Shown here in pieces: positions 37,485-45,715 of a stretch of DNA of 64,000 nucleotides. Location of the stretch: assembly GCA_035549075.1 (NCBI GenBank), contig DASZRT010000092.1:31520-95519 (forward strand). The letters run 5' to 3'. Numbering within the stretch: position 1 is the first letter of the stretch; the number at the start of each line of letters is the position of its first letter. Below the pieces are notes generated by a model. It had not been told where the DNA came from and made no database searches. It was given only the letters and a program-made list of their open reading frames with translations. Source of the DNA: DASZFV01 sp035549075 (GTDB lineage: Bacteria > Myxococcota_A > Polyangia > Fen-1088). The position numbers and the translations under genes were made by a program.

Positions 37485-39614
37485 ATGAGCTCAAGCTCCG
37501 ACCCGGCGGCGCCTCCCGACGATCTCCTGCCCGTGGCGCCCAGCGCGGACGCACCGGGACCCTTCACCTTCGCCGACTCTTGGCCCGGGACGACGGTGCC
37601 CGTACCCGTCGAGCCGCCGCCGAAGCGTCGACGCTTCGCGTGGCTGCGCGGCTGGCGCCTGCGGCCGCGTGAGCTCGCGGTGTTCCTGAGAGGCGCGTCG
37701 ATCCTGGCCGTCACGGGCTTCTGCCTCGCGGCGTTCTTCATGCAGCTCGTGAGCGCGCTGCGGAGCACGCGCGTGCTGTTCGCCATCGGCGACTTCGTCA
37801 ACCGCAACCAGGTCGGGCCGGCGGCGCGCATGCAGATGCTCGCGTGGCTGGGCGGCGGTGGTATCGGCGGCGTGATCGTCGCGCTCGTGCTCTACCGCTG
37901 GCGCCGTCGCACGACGTCCGTGGGCGCGCGCGTCGCGCGTGTGCTGCGCGCGGGCCGGCTGCTGTGGCCGCTCATGCTGCCGGGTCTCGCCTGGCCGCTG
38001 CTCGCGGCGACCGAGTGGGACGCGCTCTCGCGCATCAGCGGCATCGCTTTCATCGCGCTGCTCGCCGAGCTCTGCGTCGCGTCGGCCGCGGGTGAAATCG
38101 TCGTGGCGCGCCTCCCGCTCGCGCGCGCTCTCGCGCGCCTCGGCGCGCGGCTCGCCGCCTTCGCGCGCGCGCGCCGGCGCCTGTCGCCGTCGGCCGTCGC
38201 CGTGCTGTTGGGCGCCGTCTTCTACGCCGTGTGGATGAGCTGGGGAACGATCCTGCAGCACCGCGAGTTCGGCACGGCGGCGTTCGACCTCGGCAACTAC
38301 GACACGATGTTCTTCAACACGCTGCACGGGCACCCCTTCCGCTGCCCGTCGGTGTTCCCCAAGGGCGCGAACTGGTCGATGTTGAGCACGCACGCCGAGC
38401 TCACGATGTTCGCGCTGCTGCCCTTCTACGCGCTCCGGCCCGGCGCCGAGACCCTGCTCATCATGCAGGCCGTCGCGCTCGCGAGCGGCGCGATCCCGCT
38501 CTACCGGTTCGCGTCGCGCCGCCTGCCCCGCCCCGCCGCCGTCGTGCTCGCTTTCGCGTACCTGCTGTACGCGCCCATGCACGAGGCGAACTTCTACGAT
38601 GTGCACTTCCAGAAGTTCGCCGTGCCCTTCACGCTGTGGGCGCTCGACATGCTCGACGCGCGCCGGGCCGTGCCGTTCTGGATCTTCTTCGCGCTGTCGC
38701 TCGGCTGCCGCGAGGACGTGCCCATCGGCTTCGGCGTTCTGGGCCTGTTCCTGCTGCTCACGGGCCGCCACACGCGCATGGCTTTCGTGATGACGACGGT
38801 GGCGATCGCCTACTTCGTCGTCATCAAGTTCGTCATCATGCCGCGCTTTGGGAGCTGGTGGTTCTCGGACCTCTACCGCGATCTCTACCCGCAGGGCGAG
38901 AACACCTATGGCGGCGTCGTGAAGACGCTGCTCACGAACCCGATGTTCGTGTGGAAGACGCTCATCACGACCGAGAAGATCGTCCTCTTCTTACTGGTCG
39001 TCGGCCCGCTCGCGTTCCTGCCGCTGCGCCGCGGCCTCTTGTGGATGAGCCTGCTGCCGGCCGTGCCGTTCACCGTGCTCACGACGGGCTACGGCCCCAC
39101 GGTGCAGATCAGCTTCCAGTACGTGCTGCTCTACATCCCGTTCTTGTTCCTCGCGGCGGCGCTCGCGCTCGCCTCGTACCGCGGGACGAACCTCGGGCGC
39201 GCCAAGCTCGCGGGCGCCGTGGGCGCGATCTGCGTCGCGACGTTCCTCACGACGCGCGTGTGGGGCGCGATGCCCCCGGGCGACAAGTTCCGCGGCGGCT
39301 TCCGCGACATCCCGTCGCTGCGCCCCGTGAGCGACTTCGAGAAAGAGAAGGCGCGCGATCTCGCCGAGCTGGCCGCGATGGTGCCGAAGGACGCGACGCT
39401 GGCCGTGAGCGAGATGGAGCACCCGCACGTCTCGACGCGCCTCAACGTCCTCGCGCTGCGCTTCGGCTTCGAGGACGCCGACTACCTGCTCTACAGCGAG
39501 GACTCCGGCACCGGCGGCAACGAGACCGCGCGCCGCGCCCTCGCCACCGGCAACTTCGAGGTCGTCGCCCGCAAGGCCAACACGCGCATCGCGCTGCTCC
39601 ACCGCAGGAAGTAG
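37485..39614 (+). CDS. DUF2079 multi-pass membrane protein
   Basis: 709 residues. A Pro-rich cytosolic N-terminus (~1-60) precedes around fourteen hydrophobic segments. Conserved DUF2079 features include FDLGNYDTMFFNTLHGHPF, HAELTMFALLPFYAL, YAPMHEANFYDVHFQKFAVP and LGCREDVPIGFGVLGLFLLL. The C-terminal ~110 residues form a soluble end. DUF2079 proteins are GT-C-fold relatives whose acidic loop near the N-terminus (EFGTAAFDLG) suggests glycan transfer, but the donor and acceptor are unknown. Its position between GT2 and the HddA-like gene fits glycan assembly. Confidence 0.88.
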   Translation: MSSSSDPAAPPDDLLPVAPSADAPGPFTFADSWPGTTVPVPVEPPPKRRRFAWLRGWRLRPRELAVFLRGASILAVTGFCLAAFFMQLVSALRSTRVLFAIGDFVNRNQVGPAARMQMLAWLGGGGIGGVIVALVLYRWRRRTTSVGARVARVLRAGRLLWPLMLPGLAWPLLAATEWDALSRISGIAFIALLAELCVASAAGEIVVARLPLARALARLGARLAAFARARRRLSPSAVAVLLGAVFYAVWMSWGTILQHREFGTAAFDLGNYDTMFFNTLHGHPFRCPSVFPKGANWSMLSTHAELTMFALLPFYALRPGAETLLIMQAVALASGAIPLYRFASRRLPRPAAVVLAFAYLLYAPMHEANFYDVHFQKFAVPFTLWALDMLDARRAVPFWIFFALSLGCREDVPIGFGVLGLFLLLTGRHTRMAFVMTTVAIAYFVVIKFVIMPRFGSWWFSDLYRDLYPQGENTYGGVVKTLLTNPMFVWKTLITTEKIVLFLLVVGPLAFLPLRRGLLWMSLLPAVPFTVLTTGYGPTVQISFQYVLLYIPFLFLAAALALASYRGTNLGRAKLAGAVGAICVATFLTTRVWGAMPPGDKFRGGFRDIPSLRPVSDFEKEKARDLAELAAMVPKDATLAVSEMEHPHVSTRLNVLALRFGFEDADYLLYSEDSGTGGNETARRALATGNFEVVARKANTRIALLHRRK

Positions 39615-39640
39615 ATCGCCGCGGTGCGGGGGGCGCGCGC

Positions 39641-40615
39641 CTACAGGATCTTCGTACCTTCGTAGTCGAAACCGAAGCGGATCTCCATGAGGCCGGCCTG
39701 CTTGAGCGCCGCGCGCAGGCGCGCCTTCTCTTCCGTGTAGAAGAGCAGGAAGCCGCCGCCGCCCGCGCCGATGACCTTGCCGCCGAGCGCGCCGTTCTCG
39801 CGCGCGAGCGCGTACCAGCGGTCGATGTCGGCGTTGCTCATCATGGGCGAGCGCTTCTTCTTGTGCATCCAGTGCTCGTGCATGATCTCGCCGTATTTGG
39901 CGAGGTTGCCGCTCTCGATCGCCTCGAGGCTGCGGTAGCCGAGCTCCTTCACATAGTGAAGGTTGTCGATCATCGACTGATCGTTCTTCTTGCTCTTGTC
40001 GTCCTGGTCCTTGAGCACGGCCGACGCCGAGCGGTAGTAGCCCGTCGACACCATGACGAGGTTGTCCTCGAGCAGGTCGAGGATCTCGTCGCTCGCGTTG
40101 ATGGGCTTGGCGTCGACGGTGCCGTCCTTCTTGAAATCGAACGCCGTGACGCCGCCGAAGGCCGCGATGTACTGGTCCTGCTTGCCGATGGGCTCTTTGA
40201 GGATGTCGAGCTCGATGCGGCACGCGAGCTCGGCGAGATCCGGCGCGTGGATGAAGTGGCGCTTGTGCTTGTAGATCACCTTGAGCAAGCACGTCGTGAA
40301 GCTGCCCGACGACCCGAGGCCCGTGCCCGCGGGGATGTCGGCGACGCTCGTGAGCTCGAGGTTCGGCGGCGCGACGCCCGTGAGCTTGAGCGCCTCGCGG
40401 ATGATCGGGTGCTTGATGTCGTCGACGCTCGTGACGCGCTCGATCTGCGAGTAGCGGAACAACATCTCCTTGAGCGGCGTGAGCTGGAAGTTCACGTAGA
40501 CGTACTGGTTGATCGCCGCCGAGAGCACGAAGCCGCCGTGCGCGAGGTAGTACGAGGGCAGGTCCGTCCCGCCGCCGCCGATGCTGATACGAAGGGGGCT
40601 CCGTCCGATGATCAT
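39641..40615 (-). CDS. hddA: GHMP-family sugar kinase (HddA-like)
   Basis: 324 residues. The three GHMP motifs are clear: GRSPLRISIGGGGTDLPSY, the ATP-binding IPAGTGLGSSGSF (94-106), with catalytic Asp in GKQDQYIAAFGG (Asp147), and the C-terminal KVIGAGGGGFLLFY. The proportion and the N-terminal sequence match D-glycero-alpha-D-manno-heptose-7-phosphate kinase, which makes a donor precursor for GDP-heptose; fucose-kinase-like relatives look similar, so the substrate is not certain. No gmhA- or hddC-type gene is in the window. It lies 54 bases downstream of the GIDE-like gene and could share its transcript. Confidence 0.82.
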   Translation of the reverse strand: MIIGRSPLRISIGGGGTDLPSYYLAHGGFVLSAAINQYVYVNFQLTPLKEMLFRYSQIERVTSVDDIKHPIIREALKLTGVAPPNLELTSVADIPAGTGLGSSGSFTTCLLKVIYKHKRHFIHAPDLAELACRIELDILKEPIGKQDQYIAAFGGVTAFDFKKDGTVDAKPINASDEILDLLEDNLVMVSTGYYRSASAVLKDQDDKSKKNDQSMIDNLHYVKELGYRSLEAIESGNLAKYGEIMHEHWMHKKKRSPMMSNADIDRWYALARENGALGGKVIGAGGGGFLLFYTEEKARLRAALKQAGLMEIRFGFDYEGTKIL

Positions 40616-40669
40616 GCGCCCTGTTTAACCCGAAACGTCGCGCGCCGAAAAGCGCGGGTTCGTTGCCAC

Positions 40670-41422
40670 TCAGGGCATGCGCGTGCGCGGCAGCTCGGGG
40701 GCGAGCAGCTGATCGTGGCCGCCGCGTTGAAGGCGCGGCAGGCGGATCGAGCTCGCGGGCGGCGCCGCGAACAGGTGGGCGCGCCAGGCGGCGTAGGTCG
40801 CGAGGCCCATGCCGCCCATGAGCGCGGCGGCCGTCGAGAGCGCCCACGGCAACAGCACGGGCGCGAGGCTCTTCGACTCGACGACGACGAGCGCGTCGAC
40901 GAGCTCGGGGCCCTGGATCGAGCCGCGCGTCGGGCCCATGTTGACGTTCGCGTCGAGGCCGCGGACGACGCCGTCGGCCGTGATCGACTGGTGCAGGCGG
41001 ATGATCGTCTCTTCGACGATGACGGCGCCCGCGAGGCCGAACGCTTGCGCGGCGGCGACGGCGCCAGGCGTGCCCTCGCGGTGCAAGACGGGCGGCGCCT
41101 CGATGCGCGCAGCGGCGGGATCCACGCGCAGGCGCACGCCCGGCAAGCCGTTGGTCGAGAGCTCGGCGTCGGCGCCGCGCCAGGCGACCTCGAACGGCTC
41201 GTCCGACTCGACCTCGTGCACGAGCTCGGAGCGCGCCGTGAGCCGCTGCGTGAGCCGCAGCCGCCAGTAGACGCAGGGCTGACCCGACGCCGGTGACCGC
41301 AGGACGGTCGCGCCCGCACACGCGAGGCCCTCGAAGCTCACGGGCCGTGTCGCGAGCGCGCGCGCCGCGCCGCCCGCGGTTTCAGCCACGGCTGCGTCGG
41401 GAGCGGCGTCGTCGGTGCGCAT
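40670..41422 (-). CDS. GIDE/BAM-like domain membrane protein
   Basis: 250 residues. The Ala-rich N-terminal segment is followed by RPVSFEGLACAGATVLRSP, GQPCVYWRLRLTQRL and a beta-rich region (~30-190), reminiscent of the BAM/GIDE domain of the eukaryotic mitochondrial ligase MULAN and its bacterial relatives; the match is modest. A single hydrophobic helix (~200-220) lies near the C-terminus. It starts immediately after the stop of the NtrC-like regulator (TAGATG), so it is translationally coupled and belongs to the two-component operon. No RING domain is present. A role in envelope stress is possible but only inferred. Confidence 0.6.
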   Translation of the reverse strand: MRTDDAAPDAAVAETAGGAARALATRPVSFEGLACAGATVLRSPASGQPCVYWRLRLTQRLTARSELVHEVESDEPFEVAWRGADAELSTNGLPGVRLRVDPAAARIEAPPVLHREGTPGAVAAAQAFGLAGAVIVEETIIRLHQSITADGVVRGLDANVNMGPTRGSIQGPELVDALVVVESKSLAPVLLPWALSTAAALMGGMGLATYAAWRAHLFAAPPASSIRLPRLQRGGHDQLLAPELPRTRMP

Positions 41423-42895
41423 CTAGTCGGTTTCGGCGGGCTCGTCTTTGTCGTTCCTGTCTTTCGCCGCTTCGGCGGGTTGCCCCGTCGCGGCGGCGTA
41501 CTCTTCAAGCTTGCGGTACAGGGTCTTGCGGTCAAGGCCCAATCGCTGGGCCGCGCGCGTCTTGTTGCCACCCTCGGCCGTGACGACGCGCTGGATGTAA
41601 TCGCGCTCGACGTCGGCGAGCGTCAACCCGCGCGCCAGCGCGACGGCGAGCGTGTCGGGCTCGCCCACGCGGCGCTCGCGCACGGCGGTGGGCAGGTCGC
41701 CGGCGCGGATGACGCCGCCTTCGCACAGCGCGACCGCGCGCTCGATCGTGTTTTCCAGCTCACGCACGTTGCCGGGCCAAGCGTGGCCGAGGATCGCCTT
41801 CTTGGCCGACTCGTCGAGGGCGCGCACCTCTTTGCGGGCGCGCGCCGCGCACGCCCCGAGAAAGTGCTCGGCGAGCGGCAGCAGGTCTTCGGCGCGCGCG
41901 CGCAGCGGCGGCAGGTGGATGTGGATGACGTTCAGCCGGTAGTAGAGATCGGCGCGGAAGGCGCCCGTCTCGAGCCGCTTCTCGAGGTCGCGGTTCGTCG
42001 CGGCGATGACGCGTACGTCGACGCGCTCGGCGCGCGCCGCACCCAGCGGGCGAATCTCGCCCTCTTGCAGCACGCGCAGCAGCTTCGCCTGCAGCGCGGG
42101 CGACAGCTCGGCGATCTCGTCGAGGAAGATCGTGCCGCCGTCGGCCTCGACGAAGAGGCCCGCTCTGTCGGCGCGCGCGTCGGTGAAGGCGCCGCGCTTG
42201 TAGCCGAACAGCTCGCTCTCGAGCAGCGCGTCGGGGATCGCCGCGCAGTTGAGCGGCACGAACGGCCGTCCCGCGCGCGGGCTGTTGTAGTGGATCGACT
42301 TCGCGACCAGCTCCTTCCCCGTGCCCGACTCGCCCGTGACGAGCACGGCCGCCGCCGAGCCCGAGAGGCGCCGGATGAGGCCGAACACCTCTTGCATGGG
42401 CGCCGACTTGCCGATGATGTTGTCGAAGCGGTAGCTGCGCTGGACCTCGGCGCGCAGGCGAATGACTTCCGATCGCAGCGCGCGCTCGGCGAGCGCCTTC
42501 TCCACCGACAAGATGAGCTGGTCGATCTCGAAGGGCTTCGTGATGTAGTCGAACGCGCCCAGCTTCACGGCGCGGATCGCCGTGTCGATCGAGCCGAACG
42601 CCGTGATGGTGATGACGTGCGGCGACGGCGAGACGGCCTTGATCTCGCGCAACATGTCGAGCCCGTCGAGATCGGGCATCTTGACGTCGGAGATCACGAG
42701 GTCGACGCCGCCGCGCCGCACGCGCTCGACGCCGGCGCGCCCGCCCGCGGCCGCCTCGACGGCGTACCCGTCATCCTCGAGCGCCTCGCGCAGCATGTCG
42801 CGCATGGCGGCGTCGTCCTCGACGACGAGGATGCAGGCGCGCGGCTCGGGCACGGCGCCGCGATCGCGATCGGCGGCGGTTTCGGCGGGAGCCAT
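41423..42895 (-). CDS. Sigma-54-dependent response regulator (NtrC class)
   Basis: 490 residues. ATG 42895 is preceded by GAGG; a TTG six bases upstream is less likely. Receiver domain with phospho-acceptor Asp70 (VISDVKMPD), Thr98 and Lys120. AAA+ domain with Walker A GESGTGKE (188-195), Walker B FLDE (~257-260) and the sigma-54-contact loop reading GAFTDA (235-240) instead of GAFTGA. The C-terminal Fis-like helix-turn-helix is NKTRAAQRLGLDRKTLYRKL. It should activate sigma-54 promoters when phosphorylated by the kinase encoded 21 bases upstream. The GIDE-like gene follows directly. Confidence 0.95.
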   Translation of the reverse strand: MAPAETAADRDRGAVPEPRACILVVEDDAAMRDMLREALEDDGYAVEAAAGGRAGVERVRRGGVDLVISDVKMPDLDGLDMLREIKAVSPSPHVITITAFGSIDTAIRAVKLGAFDYITKPFEIDQLILSVEKALAERALRSEVIRLRAEVQRSYRFDNIIGKSAPMQEVFGLIRRLSGSAAAVLVTGESGTGKELVAKSIHYNSPRAGRPFVPLNCAAIPDALLESELFGYKRGAFTDARADRAGLFVEADGGTIFLDEIAELSPALQAKLLRVLQEGEIRPLGAARAERVDVRVIAATNRDLEKRLETGAFRADLYYRLNVIHIHLPPLRARAEDLLPLAEHFLGACAARARKEVRALDESAKKAILGHAWPGNVRELENTIERAVALCEGGVIRAGDLPTAVRERRVGEPDTLAVALARGLTLADVERDYIQRVVTAEGGNKTRAAQRLGLDRKTLYRKLEEYAAATGQPAEAAKDRNDKDEPAETD

Positions 42896-42916
42896 GATCA
42901 ATCCTCGCCCATCGGG

Positions 42917-44560
42917 TCAATTTTTGCCCGTCGGATCTCGCGGAGCAAGCGCCCCGCCACCGGCGACGGCCTTGAGGCCGGGGTTCGTGTCGTAGGGTGA
43001 GGCCTCGGCGACGGCATTCCCCGTCGGCAGATACACGCGAAACACCGCGCCCGCACCTCTCGCGCCGTTCGTGCCGTTGACGCCGTCGCCGCCGTTGGTC
43101 TCGACCTCGATCCAGCCGTCGTGGTCCTTGACGATGCCGTTGCTGACGGCGAGGCCGAGGCCCGTGCCCTGCCCCTCGTCGCGCGTCGTGAAGAACGGCT
43201 CGAAGATCTTCTCGCGGTGCGCCTCGGGGATGCCCGCGCCCGAGTCGGAGATCTCGACGACGACGTACTCGGCCGGCGCCGCGAGATCGAGGCCGCCCTT
43301 GCGCCGCACGACGCGATCGACGGCGACGCGCAGCGAGCCGCCCGACGGCATCGCGTGGATCGCGTTGCCGAGCAGGTTGAGGCACACCTGCTGGATCTGA
43401 TCGGGATCGCCGGGGACGTCGGGCAGGTCGGCGGCCGCGCGCACCTCGACGGCGATGCCCTGGCGGCTCGCCGACTCGCGCAAGAACTCGATCGACTCGG
43501 CGACGACGGCGGGGAGGCGCACGCGCGTGACGCGCGGGCCGCGCTGGCGCGAGAAGTCGAGCACCTGACGGATGATCTTGGCGATGCGCTCGACCTCGCC
43601 GCCGATGATCGACGCGTTCTTGGCGATGTCGATCTCGTGGACGCCCGACTCGGTCGTCTTGCGGCCCACGATCTTGCCGATGGCGCGCGCGCGGCCGCCG
43701 ATGACGTTGAGGGGCGTGCCGACCTCGTGGGCGATCTCGGCGGCCATCTGGCCGATCGTCGCCAGCTTCTCCGACTGGCGCAGGCGCGCCTCGAGCGCGA
43801 GCCGCGCCTCGGCGCCGCGCTGGCCGTCCTCGCGCGCCTCGCGCAGCGAGCCCGTCATGGCGTTGAAGCGGCCCGCGAGCGTGCCGATCTCGTCGTCGCG
43901 CTCGGCGAGGATCACGCGCGACAGGTCACCCTTGCCGACGGCGTCGATGCCCTCGAAGAGCCGGCGCAGCGGCCGCGTCACCGAGAAGCGCAGCGCGAGC
44001 TTGACGGCGACGGCGACGACGAGCGCCAGCAAGAAGAACAGCGGGAACAGGCGCCGCGCCGTCGCCGCGACCTCGGCGTCGATGTAACCGACGCTGCGGC
44101 GCATGCCCAGCACGGCGACGGCCTTGCGCGCCGGATCGCGCTGGGGCAGGTCGAGCGACGCCGCGTCGAACAGCGGCACGGCCATCGCGAACGAGCGCGT
44201 GCCCGTCGCCGAGTCGAACACGTGGCCCACGGGCGCGTCCTCGATCTCGGCGCTCTGCAACAGCAGCAGCCACGCGGGATCGTCGGTGCGCTTCTCGTCG
44301 CCGACGCGCAGGATCTCCAGCTGGAAGATCTCGCCCGTCTCGCGCGCCGCCTGCACGCGCCAATCCAGCGTCTCTTGCGCGTCGGCCTTGTCGAGCGGCT
44401 CGAGGCCGGCCGCGAGCGCCGCCGCGATCTCGCGCGCCTCGCGCGAAAGATCGGCCTCGAGATCGGCGCGGCGCGCCTTGAGCGCGGCGAAGCCCAGCGC
44501 CGCGAGCGCGCCCGCGACGAGCACGGTCGTCACGACGGTGACCCGCGTCCCCAGCTGCAT
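42917..44560 (-). CDS. Sensor histidine kinase
   Basis: 547 residues. Membrane helix ~7-27, periplasmic sensor ~28-170 without a recognised domain, second helix ~171-190, then a HAMP domain (RFSVTRPLRRLFEGI to about 245). The H-box is IAHEVGTPLNV with His278, the N-box QVCLNLLGNAIHAM, and the G-boxes DSGAGIP and GTGLGLAVSN. A Gly/Asn-rich tail ends the protein. It should autophosphorylate and pass the phosphate to the NtrC-type regulator encoded next. It is divergent from bolA across only 41 bases. Confidence 0.95.
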   Translation of the reverse strand: MQLGTRVTVVTTVLVAGALAALGFAALKARRADLEADLSREAREIAAALAAGLEPLDKADAQETLDWRVQAARETGEIFQLEILRVGDEKRTDDPAWLLLLQSAEIEDAPVGHVFDSATGTRSFAMAVPLFDAASLDLPQRDPARKAVAVLGMRRSVGYIDAEVAATARRLFPLFFLLALVVAVAVKLALRFSVTRPLRRLFEGIDAVGKGDLSRVILAERDDEIGTLAGRFNAMTGSLREAREDGQRGAEARLALEARLRQSEKLATIGQMAAEIAHEVGTPLNVIGGRARAIGKIVGRKTTESGVHEIDIAKNASIIGGEVERIAKIIRQVLDFSRQRGPRVTRVRLPAVVAESIEFLRESASRQGIAVEVRAAADLPDVPGDPDQIQQVCLNLLGNAIHAMPSGGSLRVAVDRVVRRKGGLDLAAPAEYVVVEISDSGAGIPEAHREKIFEPFFTTRDEGQGTGLGLAVSNGIVKDHDGWIEVETNGGDGVNGTNGARGAGAVFRVYLPTGNAVAEASPYDTNPGLKAVAGGGALAPRDPTGKN

Positions 44561-44601
44561 CCGCCGCTGATTATAGGCCCTCGTGCTATAGGATCGCCGC
44601 C

Positions 44602-44859
44602 ATGGCGATCGCCCTCGACGACATTCGCGGCTTGATCCGCGCCGCGCTGCCCGACGCCGAGGTCCGGGTCGAGGACACGACGGGCGGCGGCGACCATTTC
44701 GCGGCGACCGTCGTCTCGGCGGCCTTCGCCGGCAAAGGCCCCGTCGACCGCCACCGGCTCGTGTATGCGGCGCTCGGCGACGCGATGCGCGGCCCCATCC
44801 ACGCCCTCGCGCTCGTGACCGAAACGCCCGACGAGCATCGAAGCCGGACCACCCGATAG
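44602..44859 (+). CDS. bolA: BolA-family protein
   Basis: 85 residues, the size of a BolA. It shows ALPDAEVRVEDTTGGGDHF, in which the loop His is the iron-sulfur ligand shared with glutaredoxin, VVSAAFAGKGPVDRHRLVYAALGDAM, and PIHALALVTETPDE, covering the KH-like fold. BolA forms a [2Fe-2S]-bridged heterodimer with monothiol glutaredoxin, whose gene follows nine bases later. A TATAGGA segment upstream contains the AGGA ribosome-binding site. Role: Fe-S cluster trafficking in the cytosol. Confidence 0.9.
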   Translation: MAIALDDIRGLIRAALPDAEVRVEDTTGGGDHFAATVVSAAFAGKGPVDRHRLVYAALGDAMRGPIHALALVTETPDEHRSRTTR

Positions 44860-44868
44860 GAGACTCCC

Positions 44869-45180
44869 GTGAACGACCAGCTCCGCCAGCGCATCACCGA
44901 CACCATCGCCAAGGATCGCGTCATGCTCTTCATGAAGGGAAGCCCTTCGATGCCCCAGTGCGGCTTCTCGGCCGCCGTCGTGGGCGTCCTCAAAGAGGTC
45001 GGCGCGAAGTTCGGCTCGTACAACATCCTCTCCGACCCCGAGCTGCGCGAGGGTCTCAAGGAGTACTCGAGCTGGCCGACCTACCCCCAGCTCTACGTCG
45101 ACGGCAAGCTCGTCGGCGGCGCCGACATCGTCCGCGACCTGCACGCCCGAGGCGAGCTCGCGAAGCTCATCGGCGCATAA
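44869..45180 (+). CDS. grxD: Monothiol glutaredoxin, Grx4 type
   Basis: 103 residues from GTG 44869, with AGGAG six bases before. The active site is PQCGFS (the CGFS signature) after MLFMKGSPSM, followed by WPTYPQLYVDGKLVGGADIV with the conserved TYPQ glutathione site. CGFS glutaredoxins bind a [2Fe-2S] cluster with glutathione and hand it to target enzymes. The bolA gene lies directly upstream; the pair is a recognised Fe-S module. An intrinsic terminator follows about 80 bases downstream. Confidence 0.95.
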   Translation: MNDQLRQRITDTIAKDRVMLFMKGSPSMPQCGFSAAVVGVLKEVGAKFGSYNILSDPELREGLKEYSSWPTYPQLYVDGKLVGGADIVRDLHARGELAKLIGA

Positions 45181-45202
45181 CGCCCTCCCTCCGTCACCTC
45201 TC

Positions 45203-45702
45203 GCCGGCGGACGGTTCTCCTGTCGGGCGGCGGGCGCTCGCGGGAACGGGTCCTGCCGCTGCGGGGTCCTCCCCGCTGAGTCTTTTTTCCTCGGTCACCG
45301 TCGTGGTTCCGATTCTCTGATCAACCGGCGGCTGATCCCCATGGATTGCCTCGAAAAAAAGCCTCATCGGGGTCCCCCCCCTCCGCGTCACCCGTTCCCG
45401 CTCGCTTCCCGCCGCCGATGAGAGCGGCCGATCCCTCCAAAATCAGGTCCGTCGGGACAGACCTTCAGTCGAGACGATCGGGTCGTGTTGTCGGCGGGGT
45501 GTAGCCCGTGGAACGGGTGGCAGTGAGGGAAGGGGCCCGCTGAAGCTTTTTTTCGCGAGTCCATGGAGATCCGTTCGCTCGCAGCGGCGAGTACGAGTCC
45601 CTCGAGGCCCGAAAAAAAGTTCAGTGGGAAGGGATCGCCGAGCTGACAGGACCCGTTCCGCGGGATGCACCCCGCCCTCACCCGAAGAACAGTCCGGCTA
45701 GA
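45203..45702. repeat. ~500-bp imperfect palindrome filling a gene-free gap
   Basis: The 535 bases between grxD and the discoidin-like lipoprotein gene contain no plausible gene. Nearly all of it forms two inverted arms centred near 45453. Perfectly inverted blocks include GGAACGGGTCCTG (45243-45255) and CAGGACCCGTTCC (45647-45659); CCATGGA with A7 (45339-45360) and T7 with CCATGGA (45547-45566, inverted); CACCCGTTCC against GGAACGGGTG. At the centre GGTCCGTC and GACAGACC can close a hairpin. Arms are roughly two-thirds identical, with the same order of blocks. Homopolymer runs of six or seven A/T are otherwise rare here. Confidence 0.8.
45261..45288 (+). terminator. Intrinsic terminator after grxD
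   Basis: GCGGGG-TCCT-CCCCGC is a perfect six-base-pair GC stem with a four-base loop, followed after TGAGTC by six T. It ends the bolA-grxD transcript and lies within the left arm of the large palindrome. Confidence 0.65.
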
Positions 45703-45715
45703 TTTAACGGAGGCG

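Noticed and set aside
45241..45670. Possible retron msr-msd or known riboswitch in the palindrome
   Set aside because: No reverse transcriptase gene is near and no known aptamer core was recognised.
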